Shown here piece by piece: positions 34,736-44,837 of a stretch of 64,000 nt of DNA. The DNA is from JBBATK01 sp040398805. Its GTDB lineage: Bacteria; Bacteroidota; Ignavibacteria; Kapaibacteriales; NICIL-2. Numbering within the stretch: position 1 is the stretch's first letter; each line of letters opens with the position of its first letter. The notes under the pieces were generated by a model. That model was not told the DNA's origin. It searched no databases and worked only from the letters and a program-made list of their open reading frames with translations. Where the stretch lies: positions 496,001 to 560,000 of the forward strand of contig JBBATK010000001.1 in assembly GCA_040398805.1 (NCBI GenBank), written 5' to 3'. A program made the position numbers and the translations under genes.

Positions 34736-35938
34736 CTACGCGCGTTCGAAGACAGCTGCAAGACCCTGACCGACGCCGATGCACAAGGAGGCAACGCCGA
34801 AGCGTATGTTGTCGCGGTGCATGGAACGAACAAGTGTTCCGCTCAGCCGCACGCCGCTCATGCCCAAGGGGTGTCCGATAGCGATGGCACCGCCGAACAC
34901 GTTAAGGATCTCATCAGGAAGTTCGAGCTGACGCTGGCACGTGAGAACCTGCGCGGCGAATGCTTCATTGATTTCGACACGACCGATATCCTGTAACGAC
35001 AATCCGGCCTTGCGCACGGCGCCTCGGATGGCGTCGACGGGACCGGCGCCCATGATACGCGGATCGATGCCCGACGCATGACCGCTCACGTAGCGAGCGA
35101 TGGGCTTGAGATGGAATCGTTTCACCATTTCCTCGTTCGCAAGAAGCACCACGCCTGCTCCGTCGTTCAACGAGGATGAATTACCGGCCGTGACACTGCC
35201 GCCCTTGCGAAATGCGGGCTTCAGTCCGGCCAAAGCTTCGAGCGAACTGTCGCCGCGCGGCTGTTCGTCCTTCACGACGATGACATCGTCACCACGCTTC
35301 TTGGGAATACGGACGGCAACGATCTCGTCGGTGAACACGCCGGCGGCCTGCGCAGCCACGGCACGCTGATGTGAACGGAGCGCATAGGCATCCTGATCCT
35401 CCCTGCTGATCTGAAAGCGCTCTGCGAGATTCTCCGCCGTCTCTCCCATGGACTCCAGCGGGAACAACTGTTCCAAAGCAGGATTAGGAAAGCGCCAACC
35501 GAGAGCGGTATCGTACGCCACAAGGTTACCGAACGCCGCAGCACCACTGACGTTCTTGGGGAGGGCATACGGCGCGCGGGACATAGACTCCACACCGCCG
35601 GCAAGGATCATCGAGCTCTCCCCCGACATGATCGCCCGGGCTCCCACGATGATGGCTTCGAGCGACGAAGCGCACAGCCGGTTCACCGTCACCGCGGGCA
35701 CGCTCTGCGGCACGCCTGCCAGAAGCGAAGCCATGCGGGACACGTTACGGTTGTCTTCACCCGCCTGATTGGCACAGCCCATGATCACATCGTCGATGGC
35801 AGCTGCATCGATGCCCGTGCGCTGCACGCACTCCTTGATGACCAACGCAGCCAAGTCGTCCGGGCGGACGCTCGAAAGTGCTCCACCGTATTTTCCTACC
35901 GGCGTGCGTACCGGTTCGCAGAGATAGACTGATTGCAT
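34736..35938 (-). CDS. Thiolase (acetyl-CoA acyltransferase / acetyltransferase)
   Basis: This is a thiolase of 400 aa acting on 3-ketoacyl-CoA or acetoacetyl-CoA. The active-site cysteine is C89 in VNRLCASSLEA. The second active-site pair is H356 (AIGHPLGMSG) and C386 (ASLCIGVGQG). The substrate (degradative FadA/PcaF-like or biosynthetic) cannot be fixed from sequence. No fadB partner is next to it. Start ATG 35938. It converges with the citrate synthase gene and lies downstream of valS. Confidence 0.92.
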   Translation of the reverse strand: MQSVYLCEPVRTPVGKYGGALSSVRPDDLAALVIKECVQRTGIDAAAIDDVIMGCANQAGEDNRNVSRMASLLAGVPQSVPAVTVNRLCASSLEAIIVGARAIMSGESSMILAGGVESMSRAPYALPKNVSGAAAFGNLVAYDTALGWRFPNPALEQLFPLESMGETAENLAERFQISREDQDAYALRSHQRAVAAQAAGVFTDEIVAVRIPKKRGDDVIVVKDEQPRGDSSLEALAGLKPAFRKGGSVTAGNSSSLNDGAGVVLLANEEMVKRFHLKPIARYVSGHASGIDPRIMGAGPVDAIRGAVRKAGLSLQDIGRVEINEAFAAQVLTCQRQLELPDEILNVFGGAIAIGHPLGMSGVRLSGTLVRSMHRDNIRFGVASLCIGVGQGLAAVFERA

Positions 35939-35982
35939 GATGAGGTGCGAGAAGGTTCGTGAGTGGAATTGATAGAATGAGA

Positions 35983-38709
35983 TTATTCCTGATCCGTCAA
36001 CGCGGCCAAAGCGGTATCGACGGCAGCCAGGCCTTCCAAAGCGGTCTGCAGTTTCTTGCGTTCGTTGTCCACCACATCAGCGGGGGCTCCGGCCACGAAC
36101 CGTTCGTTCGAAAGCTTGCTTTGAGCACCTCGTTGAAGATTCTCCAAGCGCTCACGCTCTTTATTCAAACGCTCGCGTTCTTTAGCCACGTCGATACGGG
36201 TGTTGGCCAGAAGGTGGATATCCACGGTCCGCACCCGCGAGGTGCGCGCACCGGCGGGCGCTTCATCCGCTTTGATGATTCCCGGCAACTCGTTGCGTGT
36301 CAGCGAGGCGATGATGGAGGCCGCATCTCGGAAGAACGCTTCGTCGGACTCGGCACAGACGAGACTCAATGGAGCGGGCTCGCTGGGTTTCATGCCGCTC
36401 TGACTTTTGAGCATGCGGATCTCTTCCACGACCAATTGCAAGAGTTCGAATCGTTCCTCTTTCTCGCGGTTGATAAACGTGGCGTCGTAGGTCGGCAAGG
36501 ACGAGGTGGCAAGGAACTCGGACTCGCTGCGATCGCCCGTCACATGCCATATCTCCTCGGTGATGAACGGCATGACGGGATGCAGCAAGGCAAGCGCTCC
36601 TTCGAACACGGAGAGCGCAAAAGCCATGAGCTCACGTCGTTGATGGTCGTCCGACGAGCTCTGGAATTGCACCTTCATGATCTCCACATACCAGTCGCAG
36701 AAGTCCTTCCAGATGAAATCGTAGACGGCTCGTGTGTACTCGGTGATGCGATACGCGTCGAGATTCTCATGCACCAGACCGATCATCGTGTGAAAGCGTG
36801 AGAGAATCCATCGATCGGCTTCGGTCAATTCTCTGGAGAAGGTACCAGCGGGAGCCGACTGACCCGGCTGAATTCCCGCCTCGGCCGCCTTCATCATGAG
36901 GAAGCGGGCTGCATTCCAGATCTTGTTGGCGAAGTTCCGTCCGAACTCCATCTGCGGCGCATCGGCGTTTCCGTTATCATCCACAACCGCCACTTTCACA
37001 TCCGAACCCAGTGGCGCCAGGTACAGGGTGGTGTAGCGAACAGCATCGGCACCGTATTTGGAGAACAGGAACAACGGGTCGGGCGAGTTACCGAGACTCT
37101 TGGACATCTTCCGGCCGTCGCCGTCACGGATGATGCTCGTGAAGTAGACGTCCTTGAAGGGGACGGTCTTCTTGAAATACAACGACGCCATGATCATGCG
37201 CGCCACCCAGAAGAAGATGATATCGGGTCCGGTGACAAGCAGATCGGTCGGCAGATACGTACGCAGCAGGTCGTTATCCTCCGTCGTGCCGTCGTCCAAC
37301 CAGTTCATCGTGGTCAGCATCCACAGCCACGAGGAGAACCAGGTATCAAGGGAGTCTTCGTCCTGGCGGACATCGATATCGGGGCCCACACTGAGGATCG
37401 TGCGTGCTTCCGCCTCCGAGCGCGCTGCCGTCATGCGTCCGTCCGGCGTGTAATACACCGGTATGCGATGACCCCACCAGAGCTGACGCGAGATGCACCA
37501 GTCGCGGATGTTCGTCATCCAATGCTCATACGTCTTGATCCAGTGCTCGGGGTGGAATCTCACCTCACCGTCCTGCACAGCCTTCAGCGCGGGTTCCGCG
37601 AGGGGTTTCATGCGCACGAACCATTGGTCGCTGTAGAAGGGTTCCACCACTTCTCCGCCGCGTTCGCTCACTCCCACCATGTGTGTGTAGGGATCAGCTT
37701 TGATCACCAGGCCGGCCTCTTTCAAGTCACCGATGATCTTCTTCCGTGCATCGAAGCGGTCCATGCCGGCATAGGCTCCCGCATGTTCGTTCAGGCGTGC
37801 ATCGGCGTCGATGGTGGCTACCACGTCCAGGTTGTGACGTTTACCGACCTCGAAGTCGTTGATGTCGTGCGCCGGTGTGATCTTCAAGCATCCCGTGCCG
37901 AAGTCCTTCTCCACGTATTCGTCGGCGATGACGGGAACGAAACGATCGGTGAGCGGCACGCGCACACGCTTACCTACGACGGCTGCGTATCGCTCATCAT
38001 CGGGATGCACGGCAACGGCGACGTCGCCGAAGATGGTCTCGGGTCGGACCGTGGCGACGGGCATGTGGCCCGTGCCGTCTTCGAACTCGTACGTGAGCGT
38101 GACCATGGTGTCCTGCATCTCCTTCATGATCACTTCTTCGTCGGAAAGGGCCGAACGCATGGCCGGTGACCAATTGATGATGCCTTTACCACGATAGATA
38201 AGACCCGCTTCATACAAGCGGATGAAGGTCTCCGTGACCGCGTGTGATGCGCTGTCGTCCATGGTGAACAGCGTGCGGTTCCAATCGCAGGAGTTCCCCA
38301 GCGAGCGCAACTGTTTCAGGATGATCCCGCCGTACTTCTCCTTCCATTCCATGACGCGTTCCACGAACTTCTCGCGGCCGAGATCGTGACGCGTGATACC
38401 CTCCGTTTCGCGCAGCATGCCCTCCACCTTGCTCTGCGTGGCGATTCCGGCATGATCCAACCCGGGGAACCATGCAGACTGGTATCCGCACATGCGCTTG
38501 TAGCGGACGTACAGGTCCTGTATGCTATGATTGAGCACGTGCCCCATCGTCAGCATGCCCGTCACATTGGGCGGAGGCATGAGGATGGAATAGGGCTTTT
38601 TACCAGGGGGCGGCGTATCAGGTATGGAGAAGACGTTCTCGTGCATCCACCGTTCATACCAATGATGCTCGACGGTCTCGGGAGTGTAATGCTTGGCGAG
38701 TTCCTGCAT
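35983..38709 (-). CDS. valS: Valyl-tRNA synthetase
   Basis: This class I aminoacyl-tRNA synthetase (908 aa) charges tRNA-Val. ATG 38709 (MQELAKHYTPETVEHHWY) is family-typical; the open frame continues upstream without support. The HIGH-like motif is TMGHVLN in PPPNVTGMLTMGHVLNHS and the KMSKS loop is KMSKSLGNSPDP. The CP1 editing domain lies between them. The C-terminal coiled coil (KERERLNKERERLENLQRG) is present, as normal for ValRS. A -7-like box lies 28 bp upstream. Confidence 0.97.
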   Translation of the reverse strand: MQELAKHYTPETVEHHWYERWMHENVFSIPDTPPPGKKPYSILMPPPNVTGMLTMGHVLNHSIQDLYVRYKRMCGYQSAWFPGLDHAGIATQSKVEGMLRETEGITRHDLGREKFVERVMEWKEKYGGIILKQLRSLGNSCDWNRTLFTMDDSASHAVTETFIRLYEAGLIYRGKGIINWSPAMRSALSDEEVIMKEMQDTMVTLTYEFEDGTGHMPVATVRPETIFGDVAVAVHPDDERYAAVVGKRVRVPLTDRFVPVIADEYVEKDFGTGCLKITPAHDINDFEVGKRHNLDVVATIDADARLNEHAGAYAGMDRFDARKKIIGDLKEAGLVIKADPYTHMVGVSERGGEVVEPFYSDQWFVRMKPLAEPALKAVQDGEVRFHPEHWIKTYEHWMTNIRDWCISRQLWWGHRIPVYYTPDGRMTAARSEAEARTILSVGPDIDVRQDEDSLDTWFSSWLWMLTTMNWLDDGTTEDNDLLRTYLPTDLLVTGPDIIFFWVARMIMASLYFKKTVPFKDVYFTSIIRDGDGRKMSKSLGNSPDPLFLFSKYGADAVRYTTLYLAPLGSDVKVAVVDDNGNADAPQMEFGRNFANKIWNAARFLMMKAAEAGIQPGQSAPAGTFSRELTEADRWILSRFHTMIGLVHENLDAYRITEYTRAVYDFIWKDFCDWYVEIMKVQFQSSSDDHQRRELMAFALSVFEGALALLHPVMPFITEEIWHVTGDRSESEFLATSSLPTYDATFINREKEERFELLQLVVEEIRMLKSQSGMKPSEPAPLSLVCAESDEAFFRDAASIIASLTRNELPGIIKADEAPAGARTSRVRTVDIHLLANTRIDVAKERERLNKERERLENLQRGAQSKLSNERFVAGAPADVVDNERKKLQTALEGLAAVDTALAALTDQE

Positions 38710-38736
38710 GGGAGATGTAAACGAATGACAATGGTG

Positions 38737-38744
38737 CAAAAATA
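38737..38744 (-). promoter_or_regulatory. Candidate -7 box of valS
   Basis: TATTTTTG on the minus strand matches TAnnTTTG about 28-35 bp upstream of the valS ATG. This would leave a leader of roughly 20 bases. Confidence 0.45.
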
Positions 38745-38833
38745 GACAAAAGGTCGGCGTGCATGGGCGCGCGCGTAGGCGTGGCTTGCTCAAGCGGACG
38801 GACATGAGGGAGTGACGCGGTCGTAACGGAGAC

Positions 38834-41800
38834 TCAGCGGACAAGGATGATGACACCGGTACGCATGTCCAAGTTCACCTCGTCGCCCACGAACAACCGA
38901 TAATAGTAGCTTCCTTGAAGCAGAAGCGAGCCGTTATCGTCCCGGTCGTCGATGGTGATGGCATTCATCCCTATGCGAGCGGGACGGCGGATGCTGCGGA
39001 CGAGTTGACCGCGGAGGTCGTAGACCTGCAGGTGGATGGTCTGCGTGAGGATCGGACTTCTCAAATCGAAGCGAATGGTGGCATTCTCGGAAAAGGGATT
39101 CGGCGCGACCGTCACGCTATCGGTTGCGACATCCCTACTGACGCGCACACCAACGGTGCGGACAGTCTCGTTGCCGAAATAGTCGCGAGCGCGAAGGCGG
39201 ATGGTATTCGTACCGAACTCCAAGTGCGGTGTGAACGCAATGGCGGCACGGGCGTTATCGCCTGTCCACGCAACACTCCCCACCTCGTCACTGCCCCAGA
39301 ACCTGAACCCGGACGTGACACCGGTATCGATGGGAACCAAGTTGACGCGTGCGGTCAGGTTCGACGACTGGATGATAGGCATCCGTGAGTTGTCGGTCAT
39401 ATATGCTTCCACCCGTGGCTTCTGGGAAACAGGCATGCCTTCGTATGCTTCAACACTGTCGATGAAAAGCACGACCGATGGTGCCAGCTCGTCGTTGCTG
39501 ACCACGTTCTCCGTTTCAAGTGAGTTGTTGAAGCGATACAGCTCGGGAACGGCGTTTCCAGGATCGAGAATGAACCGGGAATGCGAACGCGAAGAATATC
39601 TCAGGGTCGACGACGTGTCGGCGACAAGGACATCCGCGTCCAAGGGTGGACGTGAAGCCGGGAAACCGAGAGCTCGTGCCTCCCCGGCGCCCTGAAGTGG
39701 GGTGACCGTCAACTCGACAAGGATACTATCGGCAAAGCCGCGCGGAGAGATCCGGCGATACGATGCGCTCGTTACGATCGTATCACCACGCAGGACAGAG
39801 TCCGGCTGCACCCGCAAGGAGTTCGGTATGACGGCGAACTCCGGCAATGGTTCCATATCAGCCGCGACTCCACGGATGATGACGTCACCGTACATGCTGA
39901 AGCGGACCATGCGCGCAACCGCTTTCACATACGGATATTCCTTACTGTTCACCGAATCCAGCGAGATGCGTGAACCCTTTACGGTGAACAGCGTGTCGGG
40001 TGTCGAGAACGGTGTGTGAAACCCGAGGACGGTCATGGTTATCACCGCAAGGGAATCGTCGACGTCACCCTCGATGGTGAGCGACTTCCAGCGTTTCGCC
40101 GGACCGAACAGAGGTGTGGTCATCGATGCCGTTATCGGCGAAATGCGAAGCGTTCCCGAGAGTATCACGGTATCCGCTTCCGTGTAAGGACCGGTGGTAT
40201 CGGTATTGACAATCTCCCGTGCTTTGATGGAAACGGTATCGCGCGAACCGACGAACACGAACGAACGGGGATCCTTGAGCAGTCCCGCACTTTTCGAACC
40301 AAGCTCCGTGAGTCGCATCTTGAAGGTGTCCAGATCCCGGCGTGTGTATACATCACCGTAGGAAGCGCCGCACAGGGCGATGAGAACATATTCGCTGTCC
40401 GATACGGATGTCCGGAGGAACCGGTTGAGTGTTCTTCCGGAGCCGTTGAAACACGTATCGCAGGTATCCGCATCATAAAAAGTGTCGAAGTTGCGGACCG
40501 CGTTCACCGCGCCGGTGTATCTGTTCACCGTGCGGACATTCACGCCACGCTGGAACATGTTGTCACCGTAGGTCACATTATCGATGCGGATCTCATAGCC
40601 TTGCACGATGTCGTATCGAAGAACGCCCAGACTATCGTAGTACATTCGTCCGATGGTGGAGCGAAGATTGAACGGTATCAGACGATTCATGACGAACGCT
40701 TGCGGTGTCTGGGTGGTATCGAGGCGCAGTCCCTCGGTACGATAACTTCCTGCGTCCGTCTGCACGACGGAGCGAAGGTTCACCGCGGACGACACGGTAT
40801 CGCGCACATGAAACGGAACGAAGAGCCATGCGCTGGTATCTCCGGTTTGTCGGCTCTTGGATCTGACGGCAAAAGTCAGTTCGCGACCCACGGGCAACGT
40901 GGCATCCGGACGCCACTCGATATGCGTCGCCGACACGAGTACATTCTTCTCGTCACCGAAGGCTTGCTCGACGACGACGGAATCACGTGAACGGATGAAG
41001 AATTGCACAGAGTCTTTCAGGCGTTCCGGATCGGAGAAGGTAAAGCGGAAAACGGATCGCGTTGCCGCGACATCCCATCCGTGAAGAGGCTCGATGGGTA
41101 GCGGTTGAGGAGAATAGACCCGGAAGGTCAGCTCGACAGCACTGTCACGGTTCACCTTCCGACGAAGTGCGTTGAACGGATCGATTTCGATGCGTAACGC
41201 ATGATCGCCGGCTTGACTCCGAATAAACAGTGGGATGAGGATATCGTTGGTATTGCATATCGAAGGCACCACGTACCAAGCGGTGTCCACCGTCGATCGG
41301 AAGCGACGGATCAGAGCTACGGAGACAGAATCGTCTGATGATACGCCCGCATTGAACAGACGGAATCTCACGAAAGCGGAGTCCTTGTCCTCCGTCACGT
41401 ACACACTGCCCTCGCTGTCCACTACCGTTACGGAGTTCGGAAGAATCACGGGGCGAATAACGGTATCGAAGGGGATTCTCGTAAGCGGATCCCCGAGCAG
41501 ACAGCATTGGAAGAATACTCCGCGGAAGATGTTTCCCGGGTATCTGCTCAGAAGCGCTTCGGCCCGGGTGAAAATCTCGCCGAGCGTCCGAGCTTTTCCT
41601 CGACCCATCTCCGCGAACATGTCTTGCATCACCCGCTGTTGGACGAGCGGCACGCCGTAGCCCGTGGAACCGATGGCTGCAATGGCTCCACGACGTCGGG
41701 CCAAGAGGAAATCCTCATCGATGCAGGAGACATCGCGCTCGGCGAACGCGGCATTCTGGCAGGCCAAGGTGCTGAGAACGAAGGGACGATCGTAGTTCTT

Positions 41801-44677
41801 CACCGACGTGGTATCCCAGCCGGAGATTTCCGTAATCGTCGGCGCTCCATGACCGATATAGTTCACCCATACCGTGCCGTCGCCGTTGATCTGCGTGTTC
41901 AATTCACCGGAGGTGGAATACGTCGGATTCTTCGTCGTCGACAATGTCGTGATGATGGTCGTGTCACCACACATCGTATACGGTTTCATATCCACATCTT
42001 CGCTAAGGACGAACGGGACAAGACCTGCAATGCCGATATCTCGGAAATCCTCCTGCTCGAATTCCCCATCACCTCCCGACACGAAAACGAAATGCTTCCA
42101 CCATTGGTCCGGTTGAAGCGTATCGTACGCGATGATCTTATCGACCAAGGAACGGGCTTGGTCTTTGGTTTCCACCGGCAGGCGACCAAGATTCACATCC
42201 GGCAACGTATCCGTCCCATCGAGTAAGGTATACCAGATATCGCTCACCGGCTTACCGTACGTAGGGATGAAATCCTTTTTCTTGCCATACGGAGGTATCT
42301 CACGACCATCCCAGCTCGCATCTCCGAACAGTAATACATGTCGGAGTCTCTTTCCTCGCCATGAGTCGTAGGCGAATCGAAGGAAGGATTTGATCGCGTG
42401 AGGAGATTTCTGTCCCTCTCCGAAATCCCTATACACGCTCTCCACGTCCACCACTCGGACCCGCACGCCCTGGGCGGACCTGTACTCGGCCAGTCGACGT
42501 GCTTGGTCCGTGAACTCCTCGTGAGTCACGATGAGATACTCGGCCTCGGAAGAATCCGCACGAAGGCTCGGGAGTGAATCATCGCTCAACCGGGCATTCT
42601 CGATGCTGTCAGCCGAATTCACCGATACCTCGTTGCGTCCGGCTCGCAGCGGTACGAGTGCTTCGAACGACGTGCCGGAAATGGCAGGCAGAAAACACCC
42701 CAGGGTCAGTGATGAATCCGTCGACGCTTCATCAAGAACGCCTGCTTCCTTCTGAAGGATGACTCCATAGCACCCCTTGCTTCCTCGATCCACGATCCGG
42801 GTACAACCTTGCGCCTGCAACCACGCGCGCACCGCGCTCGAAAAGTTCTCCGCGTCGTTCGCCGTCAGTACGATACAACCGTTGGTTGGTACGGACTTCA
42901 GGAACGTCAGCAAGTCCGGAGCGTTCGATGGACCGCTCCACTCGGCCCCGTCTTCAAACTCCGGCGGCACGAACGAACGGACATGTGTCCGTGCATCCGT
43001 TCCTCGCGCGATGACAGAATCGTTCCATGTATGCGTATACACAGGCGTTGAACCCGCGCGCGCACCGGCGATGAGGGTGACGCCCGACGTAGCAGTCACA
43101 TCGCATGCCTCGCTGTTCAGCGTGTCCATGAGCACCGCGCGTTTCGAATGGAGCCTTCTCACCCGGAGATTCGCGGCTGCCCCCTGTTCGGTACGACCCT
43201 CCAACGCCCCGTGCCATGCATATGATTGCACTCTTCCTTGTACCGTGATGTAATCGAGAATCTGTTTCTCGGAATAGTTCGGCACCGTGGTATTCGCCCC
43301 AAGCGACACGGCTCGGACATTCATGACTCCTCCGAAACCCTCCTGTGCACCAACGGAAACTCGCACCGATCGTTCCAAGGTGCTGTCAAACGTTTCATCA
43401 TAAACGAGTCTGCCATAGACGTAGCACTGAACACGTTTGTCCGGCTTGGCATCACGGATGTTATTGACGGCATTGTAGAGAACGCTCACGCGCAGCGAGT
43501 CGTCCGGCTGCATCGACGGCACGATCGGAACATCGGTGTCGAACGGCGTACGACGGTCGAAAGAAGCCCAGTGCCACTTCTCACCGGGTACGGTTTCGGT
43601 GACGAAAAAAGCATTGAAGGGATCGTCGTAGAAATAGCTTTGGTTATAGTCGTGCTCCTCTTCCACATGCCTGTCGATGTCGATCACACTGACCGTCGCA
43701 CCACCGGCGGATTCAGCCCGCCGCGCGTACCGCATTGCCGGCGATGACGAGTCCACCGTCAGATACATCGCACATTCTCTCGTGAACGGGCTGTACCACG
43801 TGGTGTCGCCGGATGCCCGCCGTCCGTAATAGTATATCTCCGTACTATCATCGATCACGACATACCGGGACGGTATGAACAGTCTTTGCTCTTCACCGCG
43901 GTAGGTCAATCGCAAAGCCGATACCGAGGCACCGCGCCATTCGGGCATGATGGAGAGAAGATCCGAGCTATTGATACGAGCTACTCCGTCGCGTGTGGAA
44001 GCGACACGGATGCTCCGCCGGACGTTCGAAGACGTCTGCATTCCGAGCATCGCCGATGATCTCTCCTGCTTCTCCGGAATCGCCGAAACGGACTTCGTGT
44101 CGAGAGCTCTGTGTCGATCCATCGAACAGAACCCCTCGTTAAGGACGGAGATGCTGGGTCGCTCGGGAGATTCGTCAGGTACATGGGAGTGCAGTTTGCC
44201 TCCTTCGAAACGGATATCGATGACGACGGAATCCAGCACGGTTGCCTGCGAAAGCATGCCGCGGGAGGTGAGAGGTTGCACGTCGATTTCCGCAATATGT
44301 TGACCGGCAGAGATCCCGATCGGCGTGATCGAGACGCCGGATTCAAGGTGCGGCAGACGATCACTGAGCGCTGCGGGTACAACTCTTGACGAGGTACGCA
44401 CGAACCGCGCGGAAAGTTGGGCATGAGGTGGCACGATGAGGTAAAACCGACGCGCATAGTCCGCCGCCGGCCGGCCGAACGTCACGGTCGAGCGCATGAC
44501 GGACGCGTCCGCTATCCCCGAACGAAGGTCACGCTGCACAGCCGAGGCCAGACGCGTAAGGACCACGACGGCACCCGAATCGCTCGCTACGATTCGCACA
44601 GACTCCCTCGCTTCCGTTGCGAACGGAAGAAAAAGCGCCACAAGGGCGGGAACGAGAAATCGAACGAAACGGTGCAT
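38834..44677 (-). CDS. PorU-like C25 (gingipain family) protease with type IX sorting domain
   Basis: This is a very large secreted protein of 1947 aa. ATG 44677 (MHRFVRFLVPALVALFLPFA) starts a signal peptide. The N-terminal region is beta-rich. A C25 cysteine peptidase domain spans about 730-1090, with the catalytic dyad H943 (NYIGHGAP) and C973 (STLACQNAAF). These are followed by GAIAAIGSTGYG and the CCLLGDP motif of the family. Long Ig-like regions follow. The last 95 residues (VAPNPFSENATIRF, VYDLRGQLVRS, GSYYYRLFVG) form a T9SS type A sorting domain. PorU removes such domains from other cargo and attaches them to the surface. This copy is larger than Porphyromonas PorU (about 1160 aa), so it may instead be a cargo peptidase. 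Confidence 0.85.
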   Translation of the reverse strand: MHRFVRFLVPALVALFLPFATEARESVRIVASDSGAVVVLTRLASAVQRDLRSGIADASVMRSTVTFGRPAADYARRFYLIVPPHAQLSARFVRTSSRVVPAALSDRLPHLESGVSITPIGISAGQHIAEIDVQPLTSRGMLSQATVLDSVVIDIRFEGGKLHSHVPDESPERPSISVLNEGFCSMDRHRALDTKSVSAIPEKQERSSAMLGMQTSSNVRRSIRVASTRDGVARINSSDLLSIMPEWRGASVSALRLTYRGEEQRLFIPSRYVVIDDSTEIYYYGRRASGDTTWYSPFTRECAMYLTVDSSSPAMRYARRAESAGGATVSVIDIDRHVEEEHDYNQSYFYDDPFNAFFVTETVPGEKWHWASFDRRTPFDTDVPIVPSMQPDDSLRVSVLYNAVNNIRDAKPDKRVQCYVYGRLVYDETFDSTLERSVRVSVGAQEGFGGVMNVRAVSLGANTTVPNYSEKQILDYITVQGRVQSYAWHGALEGRTEQGAAANLRVRRLHSKRAVLMDTLNSEACDVTATSGVTLIAGARAGSTPVYTHTWNDSVIARGTDARTHVRSFVPPEFEDGAEWSGPSNAPDLLTFLKSVPTNGCIVLTANDAENFSSAVRAWLQAQGCTRIVDRGSKGCYGVILQKEAGVLDEASTDSSLTLGCFLPAISGTSFEALVPLRAGRNEVSVNSADSIENARLSDDSLPSLRADSSEAEYLIVTHEEFTDQARRLAEYRSAQGVRVRVVDVESVYRDFGEGQKSPHAIKSFLRFAYDSWRGKRLRHVLLFGDASWDGREIPPYGKKKDFIPTYGKPVSDIWYTLLDGTDTLPDVNLGRLPVETKDQARSLVDKIIAYDTLQPDQWWKHFVFVSGGDGEFEQEDFRDIGIAGLVPFVLSEDVDMKPYTMCGDTTIITTLSTTKNPTYSTSGELNTQINGDGTVWVNYIGHGAPTITEISGWDTTSVKNYDRPFVLSTLACQNAAFAERDVSCIDEDFLLARRRGAIAAIGSTGYGVPLVQQRVMQDMFAEMGRGKARTLGEIFTRAEALLSRYPGNIFRGVFFQCCLLGDPLTRIPFDTVIRPVILPNSVTVVDSEGSVYVTEDKDSAFVRFRLFNAGVSSDDSVSVALIRRFRSTVDTAWYVVPSICNTNDILIPLFIRSQAGDHALRIEIDPFNALRRKVNRDSAVELTFRVYSPQPLPIEPLHGWDVAATRSVFRFTFSDPERLKDSVQFFIRSRDSVVVEQAFGDEKNVLVSATHIEWRPDATLPVGRELTFAVRSKSRQTGDTSAWLFVPFHVRDTVSSAVNLRSVVQTDAGSYRTEGLRLDTTQTPQAFVMNRLIPFNLRSTIGRMYYDSLGVLRYDIVQGYEIRIDNVTYGDNMFQRGVNVRTVNRYTGAVNAVRNFDTFYDADTCDTCFNGSGRTLNRFLRTSVSDSEYVLIALCGASYGDVYTRRDLDTFKMRLTELGSKSAGLLKDPRSFVFVGSRDTVSIKAREIVNTDTTGPYTEADTVILSGTLRISPITASMTTPLFGPAKRWKSLTIEGDVDDSLAVITMTVLGFHTPFSTPDTLFTVKGSRISLDSVNSKEYPYVKAVARMVRFSMYGDVIIRGVAADMEPLPEFAVIPNSLRVQPDSVLRGDTIVTSASYRRISPRGFADSILVELTVTPLQGAGEARALGFPASRPPLDADVLVADTSSTLRYSSRSHSRFILDPGNAVPELYRFNNSLETENVVSNDELAPSVVLFIDSVEAYEGMPVSQKPRVEAYMTDNSRMPIIQSSNLTARVNLVPIDTGVTSGFRFWGSDEVGSVAWTGDNARAAIAFTPHLEFGTNTIRLRARDYFGNETVRTVGVRVSRDVATDSVTVAPNPFSENATIRFDLRSPILTQTIHLQVYDLRGQLVRSIRRPARIGMNAITIDDRDDNGSLLLQGSYYYRLFVGDEVNLDMRTGVIILVR

Positions 44678-44708
44678 GGTGCGGTCGGTGTGTCGAAGCA
44701 TGAACACA

Positions 44709-44738
44709 CAAATTTACCCGAAGATTCAGCAGCTCAAT
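44709..44738 (-). promoter_or_regulatory. Predicted promoter of the C25 protease gene
   Basis: On the minus strand ATTG (44738-44735) is followed after 18 bases by TAAATTTG (44716-44709), matching TTG-N(17-21)-TAnnTTTG. The -7 box is 32 bp upstream of ATG 44677 and downstream of the preceding terminator. Confidence 0.55.
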
Positions 44739-44782
44739 GGACGAGGTACAAAGAATCGATACGCACCGTGGGAGGAAGGGAG

Positions 44783-44820
44783 AAAAAAAAGCCGAGGCCA
44801 TCGATCGCGACGGCCTCGGC
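44783..44820 (-). terminator. Rho-independent terminator after the four-helix motor-like gene
   Basis: On the minus strand a 9-bp perfect stem GCCGAGGCC / GGCCTCGGC with a 12-base loop is followed by eight T. It lies 18 bp beyond the stop at 44838 and separates that gene from the C25 protease gene. Confidence 0.9.
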
Positions 44821-44837
44821 AAGATGGTCAATGACGA

